A stretch of 64,000 nucleotides of DNA from Jidongwangia harbinensis. GTDB lineage: Bacteria; Actinomycetota; Actinomycetes; Mycobacteriales; Micromonosporaceae. Below the pieces are notes generated by a model that saw only the letters and a program-made list of their open reading frames with translations, was not told the DNA's origin and searched no databases. The DNA is taken from contig NZ_JAIWNC010000024.1 in NCBI RefSeq assembly GCF_020216025.1, forward strand, positions 119,133 to 183,132, in the 5' to 3' direction. The translations under genes were made by a program, and so were the position numbers. Within the stretch, counting starts at the first letter, position 1. Each line of letters starts with the position of its first letter. Below, in pieces: positions 42,456 through 50,872 of the stretch.

Positions 42456-43253
42456 CTATGCGCACTCCGCGACCACGACCATTCGATCGTGATCGCTTCT
42501 CAGTGGCTCACCGTCCTCGCCGTACCCGGCCACGTCGGTGAACCCGGAAGCGGCACACCAGTCGCGCAGCTCAGGGAAGGCGAACAACCGTTTGACGAAG
42601 GTCAGTTTGCGGGCCCGGCCGTCGCGAACCACGGTGCGTTCCACCTCGAAGCGCGCCGTCAGCGGATCCAGGTGATGCCGGTCGGCAAGCAGGTCGCCGT
42701 TGTCGAGGCGCGCCGTGATCCGCGAGGGCGTGTAGGACATCAGGAACTTCGGCAGGTTGTCCAGGTCCATGGCCAACCGGCCGCCGGGTCGCAGGAGGCG
42801 CGCGATCTCCCGCAGAACGCCGCGGTTGGTGGCGTCGTCGAAGTACCCGAACGCCGTCGTCCAGTTCACCACCCGGTCGAACCGAGCGACCCACGGCGGA
42901 AGTTCGCGCATGTCGCCGGCCACGTACTCGACGTCCACGGCCATCGCCGCCGCGTCACCCCGAGCGCGATCCAGGAAGACCGCCGACGAGTCGAGGCCCG
43001 TGACCCGGCAACCGCGCGCTGCCAGCTCATTCGCCAGCACGCCATGACCACAGGCAAGATCGAGCACCCGCATGCCCGGCTCCAGATCCAGCAGCCGCCA
43101 GACGACGTCCGCGGCGGATGTGCCGGTGTACGCGGTACCCACCACCGGTCCGTGCGTCGGTGCGCCGCCAGCATCCGGCGCGGAGAAGAAATGCAGATAG
43201 TCCTCGTCGTACATCGCCGCCGCGTTGAACAGATCCGCCGTCACGATGCCCAA
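42456..43253 (-). CDS. SAM-dependent class I methyltransferase
   Basis: A protein of about 265 residues, methyltransferase domain with motif I RVLDLACGHGVLANELAARG, then VTGLDSSAVFLDRAR and a DRVVNWTTAFGYFDD acceptor-side motif. The TTG at 43253 and GTG at 43244 are both possible starts; neither has a good ribosome site. It lies 42 bases after bluB on the same strand and may share the transcript. The substrate is unknown. Confidence 0.82.
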   Translation of the reverse strand: MGIVTADLFNAAAMYDEDYLHFFSAPDAGGAPTHGPVVGTAYTGTSAADVVWRLLDLEPGMRVLDLACGHGVLANELAARGCRVTGLDSSAVFLDRARGDAAAMAVDVEYVAGDMRELPPWVARFDRVVNWTTAFGYFDDATNRGVLREIARLLRPGGRLAMDLDNLPKFLMSYTPSRITARLDNGDLLADRHHLDPLTARFEVERTVVRDGRARKLTFVKRLFAFPELRDWCAASGFTDVAGYGEDGEPLRSDHDRMVVVAECA

Positions 43254-43295
43254 CCGTATGGTCGAACACGGGGCCGGACAACCTCCGCGGGGAGC

Positions 43296-43931
43296 TCATC
43301 GACGACGGCTGCTCCAACGGTCGTGGTGGACCGCCGCCTGCAGGGGACGGCGTCGGCGCCATCCGTGTCGCTCGAGGTCGGGCACCGCCTGCAGGTGACT
43401 GACCGGGCCGAGGCACAGCCAGGCGACCGGCCGGATGCCGGCGGGGATGCCGAGCAGCCGCTGCAGGAACGGCTCGCGGTAGAACGACACCCAGCCGACG
43501 CCGAGATGTTCGGCGGTGGCGGACAGCCACAGGTTCTGGATGGCCAGGCATACCGAGTAGAGGCCGGCGTCGGCGATGGCGTGCCGGCCCAGCACGGCCG
43601 GGCTGCCCCGGTCGGGGTCGTAGGTCACCACGATCGACAGGCTGGACTCCAGCACGCCGTCAATCTTGATCCGGGAGAACCGGTCGGCGTCCTCGGCATC
43701 CAGGGTGGCGGCGAACGTCTCCCGCTCGTGCTGGACGTGCCGGTGAAACGCTTCCCGCACTCCGCGGTCCCCGATCACGACGAAGTCCCACGGCTGAGAC
43801 AGCCCGACGCTGGGTGCGGCGTGCGCCGCCGCGAGCACCCGATCGAGTACGCCGGCCGCAAGGGGCTCACCGGTGAATTGGGCGCGCACGTCCCGGCGGC
43901 GGTGGATGACGTCGTACAGGTCGCTGATCAT
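43296..43931 (-). CDS. bluB: 5,6-dimethylbenzimidazole synthase
   Basis: A 211-residue BluB nitroreductase-fold enzyme that breaks down FMNH2 with oxygen to form DMB, the lower ligand of cobalamin. Motifs: VIHRRRDVRAQFTGEPL, AAHAAPSVGLSQPWDFVVIG, and AIQNLWLSATAEHLGVGWVS. ATG at 43931 with a GGGAG site. It is separated by about 16 kb from the ring-synthesis genes but is preceded by its own B12-box-like leader, showing coordinated control. The tail after residue 185 is basic. Confidence 0.92.
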   Translation of the reverse strand: MISDLYDVIHRRRDVRAQFTGEPLAAGVLDRVLAAAHAAPSVGLSQPWDFVVIGDRGVREAFHRHVQHERETFAATLDAEDADRFSRIKIDGVLESSLSIVVTYDPDRGSPAVLGRHAIADAGLYSVCLAIQNLWLSATAEHLGVGWVSFYREPFLQRLLGIPAGIRPVAWLCLGPVSHLQAVPDLERHGWRRRRPLQAAVHHDRWSSRRR

Positions 43932-43939
43932 GGATAGGC

Positions 43940-44060
43940 TCCCGCCGTGCTCTCTGGTCACCGCGGCGGGCCCGTGCCGACATCACACCGGCTTCCCGAT
44001 TCTCCCCACCATTCGTGGGACGCCCCGCACCAATTCATGCCATCGAGCACGCTACCAACC
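43940..44060 (-). promoter_or_regulatory. Probable cobalamin riboswitch in the bluB leader
   Basis: On the minus strand the leader reads GGGAAGCCGGTGTGATGTCGG then CACGGGCCCGCCGCGGTGAC (about 43996-43957). It aligns base for base with the B12 box in front of cobN over roughly 40 positions with about ten differences, keeping GGAAGCCGGTG and CCCGCC. The 3' closing region is less typical: the bluB GGGAG ribosome site lies just beyond. The 5' limit is estimated. Confidence 0.65.
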
Positions 44061-44328
44061 GCGCCCGGCCGCCCCTGCCGCACCCAACCGCCCGAGCGGC
44101 GAGGCGGTCTGGACACCGGCCTACGTCCTGGCCCACGCCCACCGCCATCGTCATCCGCCCCGGGCTCCCCTCGGGCTCTGAGTTCCGCAGATCCGTGGCC
44201 CGCTGGGCGACTGCCTCCCGCACCGACTGCGGCGGCGCCCTATTCTCTCATTCGGTTATGATGAAGCGCCCCGCTCAAGTAGATCGAGAAGCATTTCGAG
44301 ACAGCTGACCATTGGATAGGAACAGGCA
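44061..44328. other. Intergenic region with no gene recognised
   Basis: Between the bluB leader and the first glycosyltransferase I see no convincing coding frame. Base composition drops toward the right end (44240-44330), marking the start of the lower-GC segment. It presumably holds the bluB promoter and the glycosyltransferase promoter. Confidence 0.5.
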
Positions 44329-45552
44329 ATTAGGATCGCGCACTTCTCTGACACCAACACATATCTTCCGAATGGCGTGGCTACGTCGCTGCGCCTTCTT
44401 GTGCCGTCGCTGCAGAGTCATGGCGTGCATTCCCTGATAGTATGTCCAGGCCGTCATGGTCAAACTTGCATGAATACACCGACAATACGGCTGCCATCGA
44501 TTCCGATACGCCGATTCGGCGGTCGATTCGCTGTTCGCTTCAGCAGTGCAGTCATTGCAAGGATCCGCGAGTGGAGCCCCGACGTCGTGCACGTACACAC
44601 GCTGGGTCCCATCGGAATCTGGGGGGTATCATTCGCCCGGGACCTAGGCCTGCCCCTTGTCCAGACCTACTGGACGGACCTGCACCGGTACGCAGATGCG
44701 TACCGTATCCCCGACTGGGCATTACTGGCCGCCGCCAAACTGATCGCCACTCGCCTGGGAAAGAGTCTGCCAACGAGCCGGGCAGGAAGGGCGCAGCTGG
44801 TGAGCACAATGTGCTCCATGATTCTTGACGAGTCGGACGTGGTCGTGTCGCCGACACAGGCGGCAATTCTGCGGAACGGCTTTGCTCCATCGAAGCATGT
44901 TGAGTACATTGCCGCTCCCAGCGATCTCTCCTCAACCGCACCAGCGGTCACTCAACGAGAGGGATTCCGTAGACGCTGGCGGATCGATGATGACGCCAGG
45001 GTTGTACTCTTCGTAGGGCGGTTGCACTCGGAGAAATCCACAAGTTTTCTGTTGACCGCCTTCGGTCTCCTGCTCAGAAGGCTGCCATCAGCAAGACTGG
45101 TGCTGGTCGGCACGCCGGTGCGGCGGGCCAAACTCGCGCTGCAGATAGAAAGAGCAGGCGTGCTGCGCCAGACCATCTGCACAGGAAACCTGAACGGCCG
45201 GGAGCTCGAGGCGGCCTATAGCGCAAGCGACGTTTTTGCGTTTCCATCGACAACAGAAACCCAGGGGCTGGTACTGCACGAGGCTGCCTTGGCGCGCCTG
45301 CCCACCGTCATCCGGGACAGTCTGTTGCACAGCTGTCACCCATTAGGAGAAGGCCTTCTTCTTACCGAGGAGAGTCACGTCGAGTTTTCGGACGGCATCT
45401 TGCGGCTACTGACCCAGCCTGGCTTGTCTGCACAACTCGTAAGCCGGAGTCATCGCAAGGCCACTGCACAAAATCTCCCCGCGTACGGCTTGGCGATGCT
45501 GAACGCCTACCAGAAAGCGGTCGAGATACACCCACCTGGAGCCTGCCGTTGA
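44329..45552 (+). CDS. Glycosyltransferase family 4-like (GT-B)
   Basis: A 407-residue protein if started at an ATT at 44329. From there the protein reads RIAHFSDTNTYLPNGVATSLR, the standard N-terminus of GT4 enzymes, and the frame is closed by a stop at 44317, leaving no ATG/GTG/TTG before the GTG at 44377. DVVHVHTLGP, VVLFVGRLHSEKS and FAFPSTTETQGLVLHEA (donor-site E-x7-E-like) confirm the fold. It probably adds a sugar to a lipid or glycan. Codon use is less GC-biased than in flanking genes, suggesting transfer. A GT2 gene follows 33 bases later. Confidence 0.8.
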   Translation: MRIAHFSDTNTYLPNGVATSLRLLVPSLQSHGVHSLIVCPGRHGQTCMNTPTIRLPSIPIRRFGGRFAVRFSSAVIARIREWSPDVVHVHTLGPIGIWGVSFARDLGLPLVQTYWTDLHRYADAYRIPDWALLAAAKLIATRLGKSLPTSRAGRAQLVSTMCSMILDESDVVVSPTQAAILRNGFAPSKHVEYIAAPSDLSSTAPAVTQREGFRRRWRIDDDARVVLFVGRLHSEKSTSFLLTAFGLLLRRLPSARLVLVGTPVRRAKLALQIERAGVLRQTICTGNLNGRELEAAYSASDVFAFPSTTETQGLVLHEAALARLPTVIRDSLLHSCHPLGEGLLLTEESHVEFSDGILRLLTQPGLSAQLVSRSHRKATAQNLPAYGLAMLNAYQKAVEIHPPGACR

Positions 45553-45585
45553 AAGCGAATACCGGAGAAACCCGGACGGCAAAGG

Positions 45586-46509
45586 ATGGGTGAGGCTCAC
45601 CCCCTGTTGGATATCGTTATTCCGGCATGCAATGAACGCTACTGGTTGAAAGACCTATTTTCGACACTCTCGACGCAGGACACCTCCGACATCGCCATCC
45701 ATCTGGTGTGCTCCGGCTGCACGGCCGAGCTGTGCTGCCTGGACCCGGTACCGCCAGGCGTATCGATCATCCGTACTGGACTGGGCGTCTCTCACGCTCG
45801 CAACCGCGGAGCACTGGCCGGGAGAGCGCCGTGGATTCTATTCCTCGACGCCGACGTGCTATTGCCGCGGTTCTTCCTGATCGAAGTCAGGAATATAATC
45901 AAAAGCAGTGACAGCGATGCGATCTCTTTCAGTTTCTACGCAGATACTGACGACCTCATGCTTAGGTTGGGCACACGACTGACATATTATTATCTCCGGG
46001 TGATAAGCAGGCTGCTATTCCCAAGCCTTCCAGGGTTCGCCATGCTTGTCCGTCGCAAGTCATTCCTGCTTGCCGGCGCGTTCGATACGACCCTGTCGAT
46101 CGCCGAAGATGTAGAGTTCTCGCGTCGGCTGCACCGAATGGGTTTTACTGTCAGTTGGTGCACGTCGTTGTGGCTGGTCGCCTCGACCCGCAGATTCGAT
46201 ACCGGTTTGGCAGAGCGATTCAAGACACTTCGCCTCTACGCTCTGGCCGAAACTATTCGGCTTACCCCCGGCCTTCTTCTCCGTGCGAAGCTCCCGCAGT
46301 TGCCGAGGAGGATTCATCCGCGCGCTGCGCGGAGGAGATTTCCTGACACGTTGCCACTACGGCCTCCGGCACATCGGCCCGACGAAAATGTGGATGATGC
46401 TGCGGCAAGAAGAGAGCAACAATCTGCAATACATGAGTCGCGCCGTACACGACGGCTGCTACAACCTTGGCTGCCACCCACGGCCCGGGAACGAGACAAA
46501 TCGCGGTGA
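45586..46509 (+). CDS. Glycosyltransferase family 2, with an atypical C-terminal tail
   Basis: A 307-residue frame from ATG. The GT-A domain is clear: LDIVIPACNERYWLKDLF, VSHARNRGALAGRAPW, LFLDADVLLP (DxD) and a late SIAEDVEFSRRLHRMGF (ED motif). After about residue 225 a hydrophobic-basic end (TLRLYALAETIRLTPGLLL) suggests membrane association. The last about 80 residues are Arg/Pro-rich and lie antisense to the convergent membrane-protein gene, so they are probably run-on sequence after loss of the original end. It shares the lower-GC composition of its neighbour. Confidence 0.75.
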   Translation: MGEAHPLLDIVIPACNERYWLKDLFSTLSTQDTSDIAIHLVCSGCTAELCCLDPVPPGVSIIRTGLGVSHARNRGALAGRAPWILFLDADVLLPRFFLIEVRNIIKSSDSDAISFSFYADTDDLMLRLGTRLTYYYLRVISRLLFPSLPGFAMLVRRKSFLLAGAFDTTLSIAEDVEFSRRLHRMGFTVSWCTSLWLVASTRRFDTGLAERFKTLRLYALAETIRLTPGLLLRAKLPQLPRRIHPRAARRRFPDTLPLRPPAHRPDENVDDAAARREQQSAIHESRRTRRLLQPWLPPTARERDKSR

Positions 46510-46972
46510 AGCCGACGACCACGGCGCAAAAGATTCCGTAGCTGACTATCGAAGTGAAGAGATAAAATAGTTCGAAACCTCTAGGTCTAGGTTCAAATAT
46601 TGACATGGTTGCGGTACGGAAGCTCGGCACGTACGCGCCGATGAGCCGTTCGTCAGCCTGGTCCGGATTCGTCCCCAACAAGGCTTCGAGACGCGTGAGC
46701 AGCCGGGCACGCACCCACGTGGACGAACTTGTCAGAACAAAGAACCCGAAGATCGCGATGGTGATGCTTGGACCGGCCAGCTGCAGCCAGAGAGGAACTC
46801 CTTGGAGCTTTCCCGCCTGATATTTGCTGAGCATGAATCCCGTTCCGGCAATAACATAGGTCATGCCCAACGCGAGAATCGCAGTACTCACGGCCGCCGA
46901 CTGCGCATCGTCCTGCCGCTCCACCGCGTAAAGCGCAGTCAGGTTCTGACGGAGATGACTATCCATCTGCAT
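46262..46972 (-). CDS. Hypothetical four-helix membrane protein
   Basis: A protein of about 236 residues from the ATG at 46972 (46966 also possible). Four hydrophobic segments are visible, around residues 28-46 (ILALGMTYVIAGTGFML), 62-80 (SITIAIFGFFVL), 135-158 (FTSIVSYGIFCAVVVGFTAI) and 165-188 (VVAAVVYGATHVLQIVALFL). I do not recognise the family. It overlaps the glycosyltransferase tail by 248 bases in the opposite orientation, which is far more than normal and indicates that one end is not native. Confidence 0.65.
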   Translation of the reverse strand: MQMDSHLRQNLTALYAVERQDDAQSAAVSTAILALGMTYVIAGTGFMLSKYQAGKLQGVPLWLQLAGPSITIAIFGFFVLTSSSTWVRARLLTRLEALLGTNPDQADERLIGAYVPSFRTATMSIFEPRPRGFELFYLFTSIVSYGIFCAVVVGFTAICLVPGPWVAAKVVAAVVYGATHVLQIVALFLPQHHPHFRRADVPEAVVATCQEISSAQRADESSSATAGASHGEEGRG

Positions 46973-47367
46973 TGTGGCTGGCCCTCGCAATCTATAAGTC
47001 TGGGCTTCATCACCATACCGGCGCGAGGGCCTTGTGCGACATCCGGCCGCCCTCACTGGACGGACGGGCCGAGAACGAGCTAATCAAAGACGGTGTACGC
47101 AGTCCACCGAGGTAGTCCGTCGCGCTGCGACCCGAGATCGCCGTGTTGCCGCATTCCCTCGACCTACCCGCGAAGATTCTCAGACCTTGGACGGCGGCGC
47201 CGCCATGGGATACCGCCGTCTTTCTGCACTGCGATCTCTCCCGGTCAACCTGCTGTGATCGCGCGGGCGGATTGATGTGTCCGGCATGACGTCCCGGGTC
47301 GAAGTCGCTGTCGAGACAGCTTTACGGCGCCTCGGGTGATCGCGGGCTTCGGCCCCGTCGCAAATCG
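46973..47367. other. Intergenic region, no gene recognised
   Basis: A 395-base stretch between the membrane protein and a hypothetical gene. No frame has convincing coding character. Short in-frame pieces such as GRAENELIKDGVRSPPR-stop near 47065-47115 could be debris. Composition rises back to high GC within it, so this is probably the right edge of the lower-GC island. Confidence 0.45.
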
Positions 47368-47952
47368 TTGACCTGCGAGTATGTCGATGTGGGCTTCTTC
47401 GACGCAGCTTCTCCGCAAGACGCCACCCCCGAGACGAGGTGGAGCAACGGCGCGGCGGACGAAGTCTGGGACGGCTGGGGCACCATGCTTCCTGGGGTGG
47501 TGAACCGGCGCCTGGTCGTCGCGCGGAGCACCGAGGCGGTGGTCGCGGTGACGAGCCTGCACGCCTACCCCGACGGCTTCGCCGTGACCTGGACGGCCGT
47601 CTGGCTGCCGCCCGTCGGCCGGCGGATCCACCGTGCCGACATCGGTGTGTGGCTCGGCGCTGACCGGCTGCCCGACGAGCTGCTGAGACTCGGGGTTCAG
47701 TTCGCCGACGGACGCAAGGCCACCAACCTCGACGTCGAGCGGTACAACCCCGCCGACAGCCCAGTGCTGGACAGTGACGGTGGTGATGGCGGCAACCACC
47801 AGCTCAGGGAGCACCATCGCGTCCGGCCGCATCCTCCCGACGGCCCGTTGAGGTTCGTCTGCGAATGGCCGGTGTTCGGGATTCCGGAAAGCAGTGCGGC
47901 AGTGGACGCGGGCCTCGTTCGGGCGGCCGCCGCCGACGTGATTGCGCTCTGA
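47368..47952 (+). CDS. Hypothetical protein of an actinomycete-type family
   Basis: A protein of 187-194 residues (TTG at 47368; GTG at 47389 is an alternative). I know no function. The middle and end follow a pattern I have seen in many actinomycete hypotheticals: ELLRLGVQFADGRKATN, then DSPVLDSDGGDGGN and a closing GPLRFVCEWPVFGIPES. The strand was chosen on this; the opposite-strand frame lacks such texture. There is no signal peptide. Predicted mostly beta. Confidence 0.65.
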   Translation: MTCEYVDVGFFDAASPQDATPETRWSNGAADEVWDGWGTMLPGVVNRRLVVARSTEAVVAVTSLHAYPDGFAVTWTAVWLPPVGRRIHRADIGVWLGADRLPDELLRLGVQFADGRKATNLDVERYNPADSPVLDSDGGDGGNHQLREHHRVRPHPPDGPLRFVCEWPVFGIPESSAAVDAGLVRAAAADVIAL

Positions 47953-48058
47953 GACGGCGTCACCGTCGGCCGGCATCCCCCCGGTGTCGTCCGCTCTTCC
48001 GGGTGGCGATGCGCCCGGGGATGACCACTGAAAGTAACCCGGCGCCTACGATGGTCCG

Positions 48059-50872
48059 GTGCCGCACCTCCGTCAGCCTGCCGAACGGGAGGTTGACCCG
48101 GCGGTCAACCGTGGTGGCCGGGACGAGCCGGCCGAACGCTTCCGCGGCGCACCGGGTGGCGTCGTCCACGGCGCCGGGAACGGCGCCGTCGCACGGGCGC
48201 TGCACCGCGCCGCGTCGACCGGGGAGTCCTCCGCCGATCGAACCACGCTGCCGGCTGCCGTCGCCGACGGGATCGCCGCGGCACGCGGCGGCGGTCGCCC
48301 GCTGCCGGAGGAGGTCCGAGCCGAGATGCAGCAGCGGCTCGGTGCCGACTTCTCCGCGGTCCGGATTCACGATGACGACCGCGCCGACCGGCTGACCGGC
48401 GAGGTGCACGCCGAGGCCTTCACCACCGGTGCCGATGTCTTTTTCCGGGCCGGCGCCTACGACCCGGCCAGCGCGTCCGGGCGGCATCTGCTGACCCATG
48501 AGCTGACCCATGTGATGCAGAACGCGAGCGGGGCATCCGGTGCCGGGAACCGGGTGAGCCGGCCCGGGGACGCGATCGAGGTACAGGCCCGCCGGGTGGC
48601 CGACGCGGTCGTGGCCGCTCCGTCGACGGACACACCGACCGCACCGGCTCCGGCGGTGATCGCTGCGGTGGGCCTCCACCCGGCGGTGGGTAACCGCACC
48701 ATCGGGCGGCTCGCCGGACCGGTGGCACGGTTCGGGCCGTTCGACTCCGGTCCGCCGGTGCCCGACACAGAGCTGCGCGACCGTGCGCTCGGGCCCGGCG
48801 GTGCGGCGAACGACGCCAAGGCGATCCGCGACTTCGCGGTGGCCGACGACGGCCAGAAGGCTCAGCTCATGCAGCTGATTCTGGCGGACTGGTGGGTGGG
48901 CCCGGAGGGCGAGGCGGCGCTCGAGCGGTGCTGGGCCAGCCTGCCGGGCGAGCGCCTGGCGGCCTTCGCCACCACCCACCCCGGCCTGTGGACGCAGAGC
49001 GTCGACCGGGGTGCGGAGATTGAGAACCTGCCGCAGGTGGTACGGCTCCGCGACGAGTTCCGGACCGACGTACGGACTCTGGCCGAGCAGTACCTCACCG
49101 GCAACCGCCAGATCGTCGAGGCGGAACTCCACCGGTACGGCCTCGCACCGGGTGCGTCGGGTGCCGCGGGCCCGCCCGGACACGACGAGGAACTGCAGCG
49201 GCTGCAGGTGGCCGCTCGCGCCTTGGCCGCCCTGCAACGCGCGCAGGAGCAGGCTCGTCAGGCGCGGGTCGGCTGGCGGATCGGCGACGGGGGCGACGTC
49301 GACCCGGACTGGACCGGCCGCAGGGTGAAGTACCAGGTTCCGTTCGACCCGGCACAGGCACCGCCGTTGCGGGAGGATCCCGGGCCGGAGTATCCGAACG
49401 GCGACGTCCTGCTCCATCCCGTGCGGTCGTACGAGGACGTGCTGACGCACCATCACCAGGCGATCCGGTCGATCGGCGGGCTCATCGCGGCGTTTCCGGC
49501 GCTCTTTGCGATGGCCCGCGGGGGCCGCAGCGGCGAGACGACGCAGTTTGCCGAGGCTCGGGATCCGGCCATCGCCCGCGAGCGCCTGCGGGTCGGCCTG
49601 ACCGGGGTGCTGGACGACATCCGGCGCACCGGCGAAGCGCTGTCCGGCGGCCGACTCGACCTGATGGACCTGGTCCCGTTGCACGACCAGCTCCGCGCCG
49701 CGGCCGCCCCGCTCGCCGGCGACCGGTGGACCGGTGGTTTCCGCCGCCGGCTCGCCGACGAGATGACCCGCGACCGGCAGGCCGAGCGCATGCTCGCCGA
49801 GCTCGGCTTCCAGGTCCTTCAACAGGTCGCGTTCCTGGTCGCGCCGCTGACCGGTGGGCTGACCCTGGTCGCGATCCTGGCGGTGACCGCCACGGTGTCG
49901 GTGGGCCGGGCCATCGCGTCGGAGCGGGACTTCCAGACGTTGCAGGGCGCCCAGGGCACGGCGGTGGCGCCCGGCACCGGCCTGGTGAGCGACGCCCAGG
50001 TCGACCACGCCTCGCGGGTGGCCGACGCGGAGGCGGCCGCGGCCGCCCTCGCCGCCGTCGCGCTGGGCGCGGCTGTCGTCTCCGCCGCGGCCGGTCGCCC
50101 GGGTGGCACCGGAACCGGCGCGGGCGGACCGGCAGCCGGCGAAGCCGCGGCCGGCGCGCAGGCGGCCGGCACCGAGACCGCCGCCGGTCAAGCCGCGGCG
50201 ACAGGCCAGACGACCGCCGCGAGCGCCGGTGGTTCGGCGCCGCGCATGGGATCCGGTCTCCCGGTCCTGCGCGTCGACGTGGCCGACGTGGTGGTGGAGG
50301 AGGAGGTTCTCGCGGACGGCGGACTGCAGATCCGGATCAGCTTCGACGATCCGATGCACGGTACGTTCCCGCTGGGTGAGGTGGACGTGGTCGTGATCGA
50401 GGGGGTACCCCGTGCCCGCATGGGTCTGACCGCCCGGGCCACGATCGGCGGCGTCGAACACGCGGTGCGGCTGGTGGAGTCCGGCAGCGAGCTGTCCGTC
50501 ACCCGGCACGCGATCGACCAGGCCAACGCCCGGTACGCGCGCGTGTTCGGGCCGCAGATCCACGCCTTCGACGGTCAACTCGGCGCACAGAACCTGCGCA
50601 ACTTCCGGGTGGAGTTCGGCCGGTCCCGGATCAGGCTGGCCGCCGCGAACCCGGGCTGGGGGCCGGACGAACTGCACCAGGCGGCGGCGCAGGACGCGAT
50701 CCGCCGGATGTCGTTCGGGCAGCATCGGGTGGCCGCCGGCTACGCGGACTTCCGCATCGACCTCGGCGACCTCATCGAGATCGACTTCGGTCCCCCGGAC
50801 GGCGTGATGCTGGTGCCGGCGATGGTGGACGTCGAGGCGACCCTGCGGCCGTTTCCGGGGCCGGCGCAGTGA
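48059..50872 (+). CDS. Large DUF4157 (eCIS-core metalloprotease-like) protein with unknown C-terminal domain
   Basis: A 937-residue protein from GTG. Residues about 80-165 are a DUF4157 domain: PLPEEVRAEMQQRLGADFSAVRIH, then HAEAFTTGADVFF and LTHELTHVMQ with the zinc motif HELTH at 147-151. DUF4157 proteins accompany extracellular contractile injection systems, often as toxin N-termini. Residues about 200-580 are mainly helical. A hydrophobic stretch (about 584-620) could span a membrane. An Ala/Gly/Thr linker (about 655-740) precedes a C-terminal domain (740-937; RHAIDQANARYARVFG, RIDLGDLIEIDFGPPDG) I do not recognise. The stop overlaps the next gene's GTG. No sheath or tube gene is in the window. 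Confidence 0.8.
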   Translation: MPHLRQPAEREVDPAVNRGGRDEPAERFRGAPGGVVHGAGNGAVARALHRAASTGESSADRTTLPAAVADGIAAARGGGRPLPEEVRAEMQQRLGADFSAVRIHDDDRADRLTGEVHAEAFTTGADVFFRAGAYDPASASGRHLLTHELTHVMQNASGASGAGNRVSRPGDAIEVQARRVADAVVAAPSTDTPTAPAPAVIAAVGLHPAVGNRTIGRLAGPVARFGPFDSGPPVPDTELRDRALGPGGAANDAKAIRDFAVADDGQKAQLMQLILADWWVGPEGEAALERCWASLPGERLAAFATTHPGLWTQSVDRGAEIENLPQVVRLRDEFRTDVRTLAEQYLTGNRQIVEAELHRYGLAPGASGAAGPPGHDEELQRLQVAARALAALQRAQEQARQARVGWRIGDGGDVDPDWTGRRVKYQVPFDPAQAPPLREDPGPEYPNGDVLLHPVRSYEDVLTHHHQAIRSIGGLIAAFPALFAMARGGRSGETTQFAEARDPAIARERLRVGLTGVLDDIRRTGEALSGGRLDLMDLVPLHDQLRAAAAPLAGDRWTGGFRRRLADEMTRDRQAERMLAELGFQVLQQVAFLVAPLTGGLTLVAILAVTATVSVGRAIASERDFQTLQGAQGTAVAPGTGLVSDAQVDHASRVADAEAAAAALAAVALGAAVVSAAAGRPGGTGTGAGGPAAGEAAAGAQAAGTETAAGQAAATGQTTAASAGGSAPRMGSGLPVLRVDVADVVVEEEVLADGGLQIRISFDDPMHGTFPLGEVDVVVIEGVPRARMGLTARATIGGVEHAVRLVESGSELSVTRHAIDQANARYARVFGPQIHAFDGQLGAQNLRNFRVEFGRSRIRLAAANPGWGPDELHQAAAQDAIRRMSFGQHRVAAGYADFRIDLGDLIEIDFGPPDGVMLVPAMVDVEATLRPFPGPAQ

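Noticed and set aside
44070..44310. Short plus-strand frames upstream of the glycosyltransferase
   Set aside because: Low-complexity Arg/Pro-rich translations overlapping each other in several frames, without ribosome sites.
47245..47976. Minus-strand frame opposite the 194-residue hypothetical gene
   Set aside because: The plus-strand product has family-like conserved phrasing (GPLRFVCEWPVFGIPES); the minus-strand product is low-complexity.
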